Shown here in pieces: positions 44,682 through 53,996 of a stretch of DNA of 64,000 bases. Source of the DNA: Terriglobales bacterium (GTDB lineage: Bacteria > Acidobacteriota > Terriglobia > Terriglobales > Acidobacteriaceae); contig DATMAB010000018.1 in assembly GCA_035573675.1 (NCBI GenBank), positions 62,001 through 126,000 on the forward strand. The letters run 5' to 3'. The notes beneath the pieces were generated by a model, which was not told where the DNA came from, searched no databases, and saw nothing but the letters and a program-made list of their open reading frames with translations. The position numbers and the translations under genes are program-made. Each line of letters begins with the position of its first letter. Position 1 is the stretch's first letter.

Positions 44682-45542
44682 TCAGCCGAGGAGGAGGTCA
44701 CCGGCGACAAAGGCGAAAAACGCCAGGGAAATGACGCCGTTCATGGTGAAAAACGCGGCGTTCAGCCGGCTGAGGTCCTGCGGCGAAACCAGGGTGTGCT
44801 CGTAGGTCAGGAGAACCCCGACCACCACAACACCCGCCATCGCGAGGTAGTTGAGCGAGAACAGGGCCACCAGAGCCGCTAGGAGCAACAGCATGGCCCC
44901 GTGCAGGATGCGTGCGATCCACAGCGCCCACGCGATACCGAAGGCGCTCGGAATCGAGTGCAGGCCGGTTTGCCGGTCGAACTCGTAATCCTGACAGGCA
45001 TAGAGGATGTCAAAACCAGCGACCCACAGAGTGACGGCGGCCGTCAGCACCAGGATGCGGGGATCCAGCGAGCCTCGGACGGCGATCCAAGCCGCGGCTG
45101 GCGACATCCCCAGCGCGAAACCCAGCACCAGGTGGGACCAGCGCGTGTAGCGCTTGCTGTACGAGTAAAGCAGGATCACGGCCAGCGCGACCGGAGACAG
45201 CGCAAAGGTGAGCCGGTTCAGCTGCCCCGCCGCAAACACAAACAGGGCGGCCGAGGCGAGCACGAACAGGGAGACGAAACGGCGCGAGAGGGTACCCGCC
45301 GGAAGCGCGCGGGTGCGGGTGCGGGGATTGGCGGCGTCGAGAACTTGATCGGCCAGGCGATTGAAAGCCATGGCTGCCGATCGTGCCGCCACCATGGCTA
45401 CGACAATCCACAGCAGTTGGTGGGCCGTCGGCCAGCCGCCGGCCGCCAGCATGGCCCCGCAGAGCGCGAACGGCAGCGCGAAGACGGAGTGCTCCCATTT
45501 GATCATTTCCAGCGTGATGCGGATGTTGCGGATCAGGGCCAC
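44682..45542 (-). CDS. mqnP: UbiA-family prenyltransferase, MqnP type
   Basis: This probably attaches the polyprenyl chain to the naphthoate or its precursor in futalosine-pathway menaquinone synthesis. It has 286 residues and eight or nine helices. The first Asp-rich motif is NRLADQVLDAANPRTRTRAL and the second DYEFDRQTGLHSIPSAFG. Starting N-terminus ITLEMIKWEHSVFALPFALCG is typical of this subgroup. The start is GTG 45542. The role is supported by mqnE nearby. Confidence 0.87.
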   Translation of the reverse strand: MALIRNIRITLEMIKWEHSVFALPFALCGAMLAAGGWPTAHQLLWIVVAMVAARSAAMAFNRLADQVLDAANPRTRTRALPAGTLSRRFVSLFVLASAALFVFAAGQLNRLTFALSPVALAVILLYSYSKRYTRWSHLVLGFALGMSPAAAWIAVRGSLDPRILVLTAAVTLWVAGFDILYACQDYEFDRQTGLHSIPSAFGIAWALWIARILHGAMLLLLAALVALFSLNYLAMAGVVVVGVLLTYEHTLVSPQDLSRLNAAFFTMNGVISLAFFAFVAGDLLLG

Positions 45543-45563
45543 AGGGAGATTGTAGCGGCGGAA

Positions 45564-46229
45564 TCAGGAAGCGGAAAAACCCTCGCGGCCGATGAGCGGC
45601 ACGAAGCGGCAGCCATCCAGATGGGTGACGAAGGTGCGGCCAGACTGCTTGCGGATGAGCTGCAACTCCTGCGCGAAGGTCGAACCGACCGGCACAATCA
45701 TGCGGCCGCCCTCCCGTAACTGCTCGAAGAGAGTCGGAGGGACCTGAGGCGACGCGGCGGCGACGATGATAGCGTCGAAAGGACCAACCTCGGGCCAGCC
45801 CAGGGTGCCATCACCGACGCGCAGATGCACGTTGGCGTAGCCCAACGCCAGGAGCTCCTCTTCCGCACGCATGGCGAGGCGCGGCTGGCGCTCGATGCTG
45901 TAGACCTCGCGCGCCAGCTCGGCGAGCAGCGCGGTCTGGTAGCCGGAACCGGTCCCGATCTCCAGTACGAGATCCTCGGGCCGGAGCGCGAGCGCCTCCA
46001 GCATGGCCGCCACCACGTAAGGCTGGGAGATGGTCTGGCCCTCGCCGATGGGCAACGGGAAATCGCCGTAGGCGTCATCCTGATGCTCGGGCGGCACGAA
46101 GCGATGGCGTTCCACCCGCGCCATGGCAGCGAGGACGCGCTCGTCGCGAATGCCGCGGGCGCGCAACTGCACCTCCACCATGGCCAGGCGGCGCAGCAGA
46201 TAGGGGTCGGCTTGGGAAGCGCCGGCCAA
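45564..46229 (-). CDS. pcm: Protein-L-isoaspartate O-methyltransferase
   Basis: This repairs isoaspartyl damage with SAM. It has 221 residues. Landmarks are MVEVQLRARGIRDERVLAAM, GEGQTISQPYVVAAMLEAL, and motif I VLEIGTGSGYQTALLAEL. The start is TTG 46229, supported by a GGGAGG ribosome site 4 nt upstream; ATG 46181 would cut into the family N-terminus. It follows tamB by 22 nt in the same operon. Confidence 0.93.
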   Translation of the reverse strand: MAGASQADPYLLRRLAMVEVQLRARGIRDERVLAAMARVERHRFVPPEHQDDAYGDFPLPIGEGQTISQPYVVAAMLEALALRPEDLVLEIGTGSGYQTALLAELAREVYSIERQPRLAMRAEEELLALGYANVHLRVGDGTLGWPEVGPFDAIIVAAASPQVPPTLFEQLREGGRMIVPVGSTFAQELQLIRKQSGRTFVTHLDGCRFVPLIGREGFSAS

Positions 46230-46251
46230 CTGCCTCCCTCGACTCCCTGTT

Positions 46252-49200
46252 CTACTTCTTTCGCTGCCGGATTCTCAACTCAAAACCGACCACGCCGTTC
46301 TGGTCGCGCACCGCCACCAGCGAGACGGTCCGGCTAAGGTAGAACTCGCCCTGTATGACCTGCTGCGAGGACTGGGACAGGTTCGTGATGTAGGTGAGCG
46401 TGACGTGCGGCGAAACCTGCTGCTCGATCGTGAGGCGGGCGTTGGGATTGTTCTCCGGACCGGCGACCTGCGGGTCGATCTTGATGCGGCTGACGCCGAA
46501 CAGCCGCTGCACACGGCTGCTGAGCGTGGCATTCAAGGCGGAGCCCAGCAACGCACTGGCCTCATCCTGGCCGAACGTGTCCGTGGTTTGCCGGGTCATG
46601 ACGGTCTCCTCGCGGGTACGGCCCAAGGCGAGCAACGCGATGATGTCCGGGGTGGGCAGGGGCGGGTCGGAGCGGTAGGTGGTGGTCAGGTGGTCGATCG
46701 GGCCGTGCAAGCCGATGGAGATGTCGTACTGACGGACCCGGGCGGAGGCGTCCAGGTCGAGCACCGGCTCCACCCGCACCGGGTTGGAGAACGTAATCTC
46801 GCCCTGGTTGATGCGATACTCCGTGCCGCTGAAGACGATGCGGCCTTCGGTGATGTCGACGCGCCCCAGCACCGCGGGGGCCGCGGCCGTGCCGCGCAGG
46901 CGAAGGTCCACGTCCCCGGAGATGCGGGCCAGAGAGGTCTGCACCTCCAGGGAAGGCGTGGAGGTGATGTGCACGTCGAACCGCAATTTTTCCACCAGGT
47001 TCGCGGGTCCCGGAAGGGCCATCGGCGCCCGCCGCGAAACCAGGTAGGCGGCAAAGTCGAACTTGGGGCTGACCGTGAAACGCCGTACCGTGACTTCGCC
47101 GGAGAGCAGCGAGCCCGCGGCCGAGCCCACGAACCGCAGGTCGGCATCTGCGACCGAACTGATGCCGGGAGGATGGCGCAGGCGAATCTCGCGCCCACGG
47201 GCGGTGAGATCGAAGAAAAGACCGCGGGAATAGGCGACCGAGCCTCCCAGGTCGAGCGTGCCTCCGCCGGTGCGGGCCGTGAGCGATTCGATCTGCAGGC
47301 GATTCTGGTTGAACGTCATCTGGCCGTTGATTTCGCTCAAGGCATTGGGCGCGTCGATGAAGGCCAGGGACGCGTCTGCGATGCGCAGCTTGCCGAACAG
47401 ATTGGGCTGCTGCGCGGTGCCGGTGATGGTCAGGTCCATGGTGGCGTCGCCCGAAGCCTGGAAGTTCGGGTCGAGGGACTGCAGCAGGCGGAAGTTCACA
47501 CGTCCCTGGGAGCGAAGGTCCAGACGGCGCGCACCCAGGAGTTCGGCGCGGCCCTGGGCCGAAAGGTCCGTGCCCGTGCCGACGATGTGGAAGCGCCTCA
47601 CCTCCAGCGTCCCGTTGCGCACCGCGAACTGGATGAGGCCGTCGTTCTCCAGGCGGACGCCGGCAATCTCCGCGGCCAACTGTGAAACCTCCGCATCCAG
47701 GGAAAGGGCTTTGCGGTCACCGAGCGGCCCCTCGATTCGGAGCTGACCTGCCATAGCGGAATGTCCGGTGATTCGCCCGGGCACCACCGCTCGCAGCAGC
47801 GGATCGATGTCGAGCCGGGCGAAGCGTACTGCGAGTTGGGCGGGCCAGCCGGCGCGCAAGCCGATCTGGCCATCGGCGTCGAGCTCGGCCTGTTGGAATG
47901 CGGAGCGGGCCCTGAGATGCAACGTTCCCGCGCGGGTGACGGCGTGAGCTTCGAGGTCGCCCGCTTCCTCTCCGTTGAGCACGAGGTCGGTCAGACGCAC
48001 ATCCGCCGAAAGGTCAGGCTGGGCGAGAGTTCCGCGACCCTGCAGCCGGAACGCAAACTGACCGCCAGTCGAGAACTGCGGACGCTGCAGGCGCCGGAAC
48101 CTCGAAAGCTGGAAACCTGAACCATCGAGATCGAGCCGGAAAGAGCGATCGGCAAAACGCCAGGCGGCCGTGCCTGCAGCGCGCCCACCGTTTTGCGCCA
48201 TCACGAGTTCACTGAGCTCGAGTTCCCCTTGCCGGACGCGGAGGCCGGAAGCGAACGCCCGGAACGGCTCACCGAACAGTTCTGCCTCTCTTACCTCCAG
48301 CCTGCCCTCGCCTCGTGGATCGAGCCACGTGCCGCGGGCGGAGAACTCGAGGTCCAGAACGCCGCGAAGCGGATAGCTGGTCCCGGCCAGCGACTGCAGC
48401 CGGTCGAGGGAGGCATCCCGTATCCGGACGTTGCTCGTCAGCGGCGCCGATGGCTCCAGGCGGCCGTGGCGAAGCTCGGTCGCCAGGTCGAATGCGATGT
48501 GGGCCGCATCATGCAGCAGCTCAGCATTGCGGATTTCGAGGTGCGCAGCCGAATAGTCCAGGTCAGCGGAGAACGCGTCAAAATGCATGGTCAGCGGGCT
48601 GCCTTCCGCACCCGTGGGCCGCGTTACGGCAAATTCCGCCGCGGTGAATCGGCCTTGGAGCCGTGGCGACCCAAGTGCTCCGCTCAGGCGCCCGTCGAAA
48701 GCGGCCCGCCCTTCAGGCTCCAGGTGGAGCGGAAGCGACGAAGCGAATATGTCCAGAACCTTGCGCGCCTCAGCCAGGCGATCCAGGCGCAGCGAGACCT
48801 CCATCGAAGCCCCCGGCGAACCGAGCGAACCGACAGCCTCCAGCCGCGAAGCCGGTGTGGCTAAGTGCAGATGCTCCAGACTGAGAGATCGCGCCTCGGA
48901 GCGATAGGCGCCCACAATCGCGCCCCTAAGCGGCCAGTCTTCCGATTGCGGCGCGGCCGGTGGAACGATATCGAGCGCGAATGCCCAGTTCGCAGCCGCA
49001 AGAGCGCCGCGCCAGGCCAGCTTCACGGTGCCCGCCGCGCTGCCGGCAAACTTCAGGCGCGCAAGTGGAAGCGATTCCGTGGAAACTGCGCCGGCCAGCG
49101 CGGCCAGGCGGATGCCGGTGAGCTTGAGGTTCGCCACACCCCGTGGCGCAGACTTTTCGTCAGCGCGCCACGGCGTCCAGTTCTCGACCGCGACCGACCC

Positions 49201-50244
49201 GGTAAGATTGCCTCCCATCGCGTGGGCGAAGACGTTGGAAAAAGCGAGGCGCTCTCGGCTGCCGGTGAACTGCGCTCCTCCCGCAAGGCCGGAGAGGCGA
49301 ACCCCGGGCGTCTGCCAGCTGACATCCGCCCAACGCATGCGCCCGGAAAAGGTGAGTTCCCGCGGTGGGCCGCTGCCCTCGCCGCTGAACTCGATCCGGC
49401 CGCTCCGTAGGGCCGGCCGGTGAACCAGCGGGCCAAACTCGCGCAGATCCAGCGCTCCCGAGTAGTTCACGCGAAGATCGGGTTCCACGAAGCTCTCGAC
49501 GCGGGCCGTCGCCTCAAGGCGTGATGTTTTCGAGTCCCAGCGCAGGCTGGAGATTTCCGCCGCCTTGGGCCAGATGCGGAAGATCACCCGTGTCCGCGAG
49601 GTCAGTGGTGGGGCTCCGCCATAGCGGAACTCGATGTTCCCCAGCGAAAGGTCTCCGTCGTACCTGCGGTCGAACCGTGCGAACGCCAGAGAGAGCGTGA
49701 CGCCTCGAACTGTAAGGTCGAGCGGAATGCGGCGTTCGTTCCAGGACAATTCGCCGCCGGTGATGTCGAGGCGGTCGACCGAGAGCGCATGGAGGTTCGC
49801 CGGCGTGCCTGCGCCTTTCGGTCGGCTGGTGCCGGGCATCGGCACGTTGAGCGAGCCATCCGGAAAGGTAATGATGCGGACGACCGGCCGCGTCACCACG
49901 ATTTCGCGCACGCCAAAACTCGGCCGGAACAGTGACAGCACCTTCAGGCGAACGCTGAGGGATTCGATGCGAGCGAGCGCGGGCTCTCCCTTCGGCTCGC
50001 GACCGTGCAGCACCATCTCGCGAGCCTCAAAGCCCAGGTTCCAGAGGTCCCAGTGGAAAGAGCCGATTTCGACGCGAGTCCCAATCGCTTCCTCGATGCC
50101 CTCCACCATTTGCGCGCGCAAGCGGGCTTCGAAGGCCTCACTCGACAAGTACCATCCCACAAGCAACCCGCTTGCCAGCACGAAGATGACGAGACGCAGC
50201 AGCCATCGGCCACGGCGGCGCGGCTTGGGCACGGACTCGTTCAT
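46252..50244 (-). CDS. tamB: TamB-like translocation and assembly protein
   Basis: This is a very long inner-membrane-anchored periplasmic protein (1330 residues) that forms a hydrophobic groove for lipid or protein transfer to the outer membrane. It has a basic N-terminus and a signal anchor (LLRLVIFVLASGLLVGWYLS), then extended beta repeats of AsmA/DUF490 type. The C-terminal TamB domain includes RVQRLFGVSRIKIDP and ends LRIRQRKK. ATG 50244 overlaps the previous stop (ATGA); the frame is open 42 nt further up. It is in an operon with an Omp85 protein. Confidence 0.93.
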   Translation of the reverse strand: MNESVPKPRRRGRWLLRLVIFVLASGLLVGWYLSSEAFEARLRAQMVEGIEEAIGTRVEIGSFHWDLWNLGFEAREMVLHGREPKGEPALARIESLSVRLKVLSLFRPSFGVREIVVTRPVVRIITFPDGSLNVPMPGTSRPKGAGTPANLHALSVDRLDITGGELSWNERRIPLDLTVRGVTLSLAFARFDRRYDGDLSLGNIEFRYGGAPPLTSRTRVIFRIWPKAAEISSLRWDSKTSRLEATARVESFVEPDLRVNYSGALDLREFGPLVHRPALRSGRIEFSGEGSGPPRELTFSGRMRWADVSWQTPGVRLSGLAGGAQFTGSRERLAFSNVFAHAMGGNLTGSVAVENWTPWRADEKSAPRGVANLKLTGIRLAALAGAVSTESLPLARLKFAGSAAGTVKLAWRGALAAANWAFALDIVPPAAPQSEDWPLRGAIVGAYRSEARSLSLEHLHLATPASRLEAVGSLGSPGASMEVSLRLDRLAEARKVLDIFASSLPLHLEPEGRAAFDGRLSGALGSPRLQGRFTAAEFAVTRPTGAEGSPLTMHFDAFSADLDYSAAHLEIRNAELLHDAAHIAFDLATELRHGRLEPSAPLTSNVRIRDASLDRLQSLAGTSYPLRGVLDLEFSARGTWLDPRGEGRLEVREAELFGEPFRAFASGLRVRQGELELSELVMAQNGGRAAGTAAWRFADRSFRLDLDGSGFQLSRFRRLQRPQFSTGGQFAFRLQGRGTLAQPDLSADVRLTDLVLNGEEAGDLEAHAVTRAGTLHLRARSAFQQAELDADGQIGLRAGWPAQLAVRFARLDIDPLLRAVVPGRITGHSAMAGQLRIEGPLGDRKALSLDAEVSQLAAEIAGVRLENDGLIQFAVRNGTLEVRRFHIVGTGTDLSAQGRAELLGARRLDLRSQGRVNFRLLQSLDPNFQASGDATMDLTITGTAQQPNLFGKLRIADASLAFIDAPNALSEINGQMTFNQNRLQIESLTARTGGGTLDLGGSVAYSRGLFFDLTARGREIRLRHPPGISSVADADLRFVGSAAGSLLSGEVTVRRFTVSPKFDFAAYLVSRRAPMALPGPANLVEKLRFDVHITSTPSLEVQTSLARISGDVDLRLRGTAAAPAVLGRVDITEGRIVFSGTEYRINQGEITFSNPVRVEPVLDLDASARVRQYDISIGLHGPIDHLTTTYRSDPPLPTPDIIALLALGRTREETVMTRQTTDTFGQDEASALLGSALNATLSSRVQRLFGVSRIKIDPQVAGPENNPNARLTIEQQVSPHVTLTYITNLSQSSQQVIQGEFYLSRTVSLVAVRDQNGVVGFELRIRQRKK

Positions 50245-50891
50245 CGCACCTGAATCTCCGTTTGTGTACGCAGCGCTTTCAGCCACGAGGCCACGAGCTC
50301 ATTCACGCGTTGTTCCGTGAGCAGGCGCTCGATCCGCTCGCGCACTTCAGCCAGCGACGGCACAGGCGCGTTCTTCGCCTGGAGCTGCGGCGCAAGCTGG
50401 TCGCGGTAGTAGGCTTCGACGGCGGCCGGCTCGACATAGACGGTGGAGCGGAAACGCTGGTCGATGTAACGCTCCAGGTCGAGCTGGAGGGCCAGGCGCT
50501 GGCGAAGCGTGTCTTCGGTCAGTCCGTAACGAGCGAGCAGGGCGTGCCACGCAGCGTCGTCCTGTCCCTGGGGAAGGCGCTCCCGGACGTTGCGCAGGCG
50601 CTCTGCTACGTCCTCCGAGGTGGCAGGCTCGAAGCCGGTGTTCTCCATCTGCTGCTGCAGCAAGGCTTGATCGATCAAGCGCTGGAGAGTGGCCTGGCGG
50701 TCGGCGGCGCCAATCTGTTCGACCGGGCGGCCCTCCAACAGGCACTCCACACGCACCGCCTCCTCCCACTCGCTCTCGGCGATGATGCGCGAATCGACGG
50801 TGGCGACGATGCGATCCAGGAGCTGGCCGGCGTGCATCACGGGCGCCGCAGCCAGGAAGACAAGCAAGGCGATTCGTAAGCGACAAATCAT
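50241..50891 (-). CDS. SurA-N-like periplasmic chaperone without PPIase domain
   Basis: This 216-residue protein has a signal peptide (LRIALLVFLAAAPVMHAG), then LLDRIVATVDSRIIAESEWEEA, the start of the SurA N-terminal chaperone domain, and a long helical segment. The rotamase (parvulin) domain is missing, so it should be a chaperone only. Both ends overlap neighbours by 4 nt (ATGA with the Omp85 gene, and with tamB), which indicates tight coupling. Confidence 0.82.
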   Translation of the reverse strand: MICRLRIALLVFLAAAPVMHAGQLLDRIVATVDSRIIAESEWEEAVRVECLLEGRPVEQIGAADRQATLQRLIDQALLQQQMENTGFEPATSEDVAERLRNVRERLPQGQDDAAWHALLARYGLTEDTLRQRLALQLDLERYIDQRFRSTVYVEPAAVEAYYRDQLAPQLQAKNAPVPSLAEVRERIERLLTEQRVNELVASWLKALRTQTEIQVR

Positions 50892-53836
50892 CAGAATGTC
50901 TGCCCGATGCTGAAGAAGATGTTGAAGTGCCGCAGCGTTTCCGATCGGCCCTCCTCGCGGATGGGAAACGTGGGCGGGTTGAGGTTGTATCCGAAGTCGA
51001 CGCGCACCGGGCCGATGGGGGTCTGGTAGCGGAGGCCGCCTCCGACGGCATTGGACATGTAATTGAGGTCGCAGCGGGCGTTCAGGGTCAGCAGGCGGCA
51101 CTGGGCGGGGTTCGGCTGGGACCAGCGCCCGAGGCCGCGGAACAGGTCGCGGGCGCTCTCGAAGACGTTGCCGGCATCATGGAACAGGACAAAGCTCACG
51201 TTCTCGCGCAGGTAGGGCAAGGTAACCGGCGGAAGGCGCAGTTCCACGTTGTTCAGGAACAGGGCCTGCCCGCCGAGCGGGAACCCGGTCTCGCGGTCGC
51301 GCGGGCCGGCCTGGTTGATGGCAAAGCCGCGATGCGAATTGCCGCCGCCGCTGAACAGCCGCTCGGGCAGCGGGATGATGTCTGTGGTATCGAACGGCTC
51401 GGTGAATCCGATGCGAGTCGAGCGCGCCAGCACGATGCTGCGCCGCCGGAAAGCGTGGTAGGTGGTGTTCTGCAGGAACAGCCGCCAGTAATCGGCCTCC
51501 GAACCGAAGATCTTGCTGGAGATGCCCAGGTCGCTGGTGAGGTACCAGCCCCGGGTCGAGTTGATGGGGTCGTCGCGCGTATCGCGAATGTAGGTGACGC
51601 TCGGAATGCCGACGCGCACCGGCTGCGACAGCAGGGGAATCAGGGCCGGCTCGATCCTCAGGCTGGATTCGTCCACCTGGACCCGGCGGAAGGCGAACCG
51701 GTAGAGCAGCGTCGTGGCCTTGCTGAGTACGTGATCGGCCTGGATGGAACCTTCGAGGCGCTCGGAGGTGAAGGTGCGGACGTCGCTGGTGCTGTCATAG
51801 AAGGCGGTAAGAGACAGCCGCAGGTTCTCCTTGTCAAACCAGCGTGGCGCAATATAGCCGATGAGCCCTCGCTGCTGCAGGCGCCCGACGCGCGACTTAA
51901 AGACCAGGGAGTGGTCGCGTCCGCGGAAGTTGATGCGTGTCACGTCGAAAGAGAATCGGGGGCTGGCTTCAAGGTCGCCCTGGGGCTCGACCCCGGCGGC
52001 CCCGGTCTGCACCTCGAACCCGGCGCCGTAGTCGAACGTCCATCGACTGGCTTCCTCCACCTGGATGAGCACGTTCTTGTTGCGCGCATTCCCGTCAGGA
52101 TTCTGCACGCCGATATCGACTTCGTTGAACAACCCCAGGTCGTAAAGACGGCGCTGGGTCTCCAGCATGTCCGACAGCGAGAGAGGTCCGCCCGGCGAGA
52201 TGCGCACCTGCCGGTTCACCGTCTCCGGGCGGGTGTAGCGGAGACCGCTTACGATCACCTGATCGGCGAAGAACTGCGGGCCTTCATGGATCTCGAGGGT
52301 CACGTGCATGCGCGTGGCGTCGGCCGGATCGGGCTGCGAGGAGAATTCCAGCGTGGCCTCCGGGAACCCGCGGTTGAAGTAGAAGTTGCGCACCAGGTCG
52401 CGGTCGCTCAGGACGTTCGCCTCTGAGAACGGCTGCCCCTCAATGATGGAAATCATCGAGCGGATCTGTTCCTCGGCCACGGCCTTGTTTCCGCGGATGG
52501 CCAGCGACGCCACGCGGGTTTGTGGCCCCTCCTCGATGCTCAGCACCACCCGCAGGCGGTCGCCCTCGAACTGCTCGACGCGGCTGGAAACCTTCACCTG
52601 CGCGAATCCGTTCGAGGTATAGAGCGCCCGAACGGCCTCAATGTCGCTGGCCAGAATGGACTGGCTGAAGCGCCCGTGGGAAAGCAGCCACCCGGCTTCG
52701 TGCATCCACAGGCGTTCCCGGATGAGGTCGTCTGCGAAGTAGTGGTTGCCGGTAATGACGATCTCCGCCAGCTGGTGACGTTGGCCGCGTTCCACCTGGT
52801 AGACGATGGTGCGGCGGTCGGCCGCGGGATCGTCCTGTGTGGCGTACCCGACCGTGGCGTCGAAGTACCCGCGCGTCTGCATGTGGTCGCGCAGGTTGCG
52901 GCGTCCTTCGTTCAGCAGGTCCTCGTCCACGGCGTTCTCCTCGTAGACGGGGAAGAGCCTGCGGATCTCGCTGCGGCTGGGGCGCGCGCCTTCCACTTTG
53001 ATCTCCACCTGAGGTCCGCGGCGAAGGTCGAACACATAGTCCACGGTGTTGGTCTTCTCCTGGTAGAGGCGGCTCTTGAGCGCGACCTCGGACTCCAGCC
53101 TTTGCTGCTTCTGATACGCCTTTCGCAGCCGCTCGAGCGCCCGCGTCAGGCGCTTCTGGGTGACCGCATCGCCGGGACGGAGCTTGGCGATCCGTATGAC
53201 TTCGGCGTCGCTGAAGCCGGGGTCGCCCTCGACCCGCACGTCCCCTACGCGGGCGCGCTCGCCGGGCGTGACCCGGAAGTGAAGGTCCACGAGCTGCGTC
53301 GCCGGACGCTCGCTGTGTTCAAATCCGACCTGGGCACGAAAGTAGCCCTCGTCGGCCAGAACATCTCTCATTCTCGCGAGCGCCGCCTCCATCTGGTTCG
53401 GCGCCCAGGGCTCACCCAACTGCAGCTTGGCTGCCGCCAGCACCTGCTTGCCGCTGGGTTCGCTGCCGGGAGCACCCTCGATGGTCAGCGATCCGATGAA
53501 ATAGCGCGGGGCCGTCAGGAACACAAGGTCGACCTGGCCTTCGGCGACCGGTTCCGCCTCGGCGCGAATATCGGAAAAGAAGCCGGATGCGTACAGCGCC
53601 TGTACGCTCTGGCGGACCCGTGTGCGATCCAGCGGTTGGCCCACGGGCTGCGCCACGCGCTCCAGCAGGTGCTGGGCCTGCCCGGCCATGGCGCCGCGCA
53701 ACTCCACCCTGCGGACCGTCTTGCCGTAGACGTCGGAGTCCGGGCTAACAGGTGCGGCTTCTTGACCGCCCAGGGGCAGGACGCACCCGGACAGCACTAA
53801 AAGAGCGCCGATACGTGCCGCGCACTTCCCCGTCAA
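50891..53836 (-). CDS. Omp85-family outer-membrane assembly protein with seven POTRA domains
   Basis: It has 981 residues. The export leader is ARIGALLVLSGCVLPLGG, with a possible lipobox LSGC. Seven POTRA-like repeats can be traced at about residues 37-111, 112-195, 196-277, 278-355, 356-440, 441-522 and 523-600. Then comes a beta-barrel with RGFAINQAGPRD at the VRGY/F site and a terminal phenylalanine (FFSIGQTF). BamA has five POTRAs and TamA three, so the assignment is open; the tamB neighbour favours a TamA-like role. The start is TTG 53836 with GAGG 6 nt upstream. Confidence 0.88.
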   Translation of the reverse strand: MTGKCAARIGALLVLSGCVLPLGGQEAAPVSPDSDVYGKTVRRVELRGAMAGQAQHLLERVAQPVGQPLDRTRVRQSVQALYASGFFSDIRAEAEPVAEGQVDLVFLTAPRYFIGSLTIEGAPGSEPSGKQVLAAAKLQLGEPWAPNQMEAALARMRDVLADEGYFRAQVGFEHSERPATQLVDLHFRVTPGERARVGDVRVEGDPGFSDAEVIRIAKLRPGDAVTQKRLTRALERLRKAYQKQQRLESEVALKSRLYQEKTNTVDYVFDLRRGPQVEIKVEGARPSRSEIRRLFPVYEENAVDEDLLNEGRRNLRDHMQTRGYFDATVGYATQDDPAADRRTIVYQVERGQRHQLAEIVITGNHYFADDLIRERLWMHEAGWLLSHGRFSQSILASDIEAVRALYTSNGFAQVKVSSRVEQFEGDRLRVVLSIEEGPQTRVASLAIRGNKAVAEEQIRSMISIIEGQPFSEANVLSDRDLVRNFYFNRGFPEATLEFSSQPDPADATRMHVTLEIHEGPQFFADQVIVSGLRYTRPETVNRQVRISPGGPLSLSDMLETQRRLYDLGLFNEVDIGVQNPDGNARNKNVLIQVEEASRWTFDYGAGFEVQTGAAGVEPQGDLEASPRFSFDVTRINFRGRDHSLVFKSRVGRLQQRGLIGYIAPRWFDKENLRLSLTAFYDSTSDVRTFTSERLEGSIQADHVLSKATTLLYRFAFRRVQVDESSLRIEPALIPLLSQPVRVGIPSVTYIRDTRDDPINSTRGWYLTSDLGISSKIFGSEADYWRLFLQNTTYHAFRRRSIVLARSTRIGFTEPFDTTDIIPLPERLFSGGGNSHRGFAINQAGPRDRETGFPLGGQALFLNNVELRLPPVTLPYLRENVSFVLFHDAGNVFESARDLFRGLGRWSQPNPAQCRLLTLNARCDLNYMSNAVGGGLRYQTPIGPVRVDFGYNLNPPTFPIREEGRSETLRHFNIFFSIGQTF

Positions 53837-53923
53837 TAAGGCCTCGTAGCTCCGGTTGCGAGCAACGGAGTGAATGAATTCCTGTAATGCGATGAGCGCG
53901 CACAGCCTTCGCGTTGCACTCCC

Positions 53924-53959
53924 GGCCGCCGTCCGCTGCGGTCGATTCGGACGGCGGCC
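53924..53959. promoter_or_regulatory. 12-bp perfect inverted repeat between the Omp85 and thiF genes
   Basis: GGCCGCCGTCCG (53924-53935) is the exact reverse complement of 53948-53959, separated by 12 nt. It covers the -35 region of the TATAAT at 53971. No T-run follows on either side, so an operator is more likely than a terminator. Confidence 0.65.
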
Positions 53960-53970
53960 ACGCGCCCTCC

Positions 53971-53976
53971 TATAAT
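53971..53976 (+). promoter_or_regulatory. TATAAT -10 element before the thiF-like gene
   Basis: This is a perfect TATAAT. Transcription would begin near 53983, after the ATG at 53979, so the ATG at 53997 is the likely start. The -35 region is inside the inverted repeat. Confidence 0.45.
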
Positions 53977-53996
53977 AAATGCGTCGAGGTCCAAGG

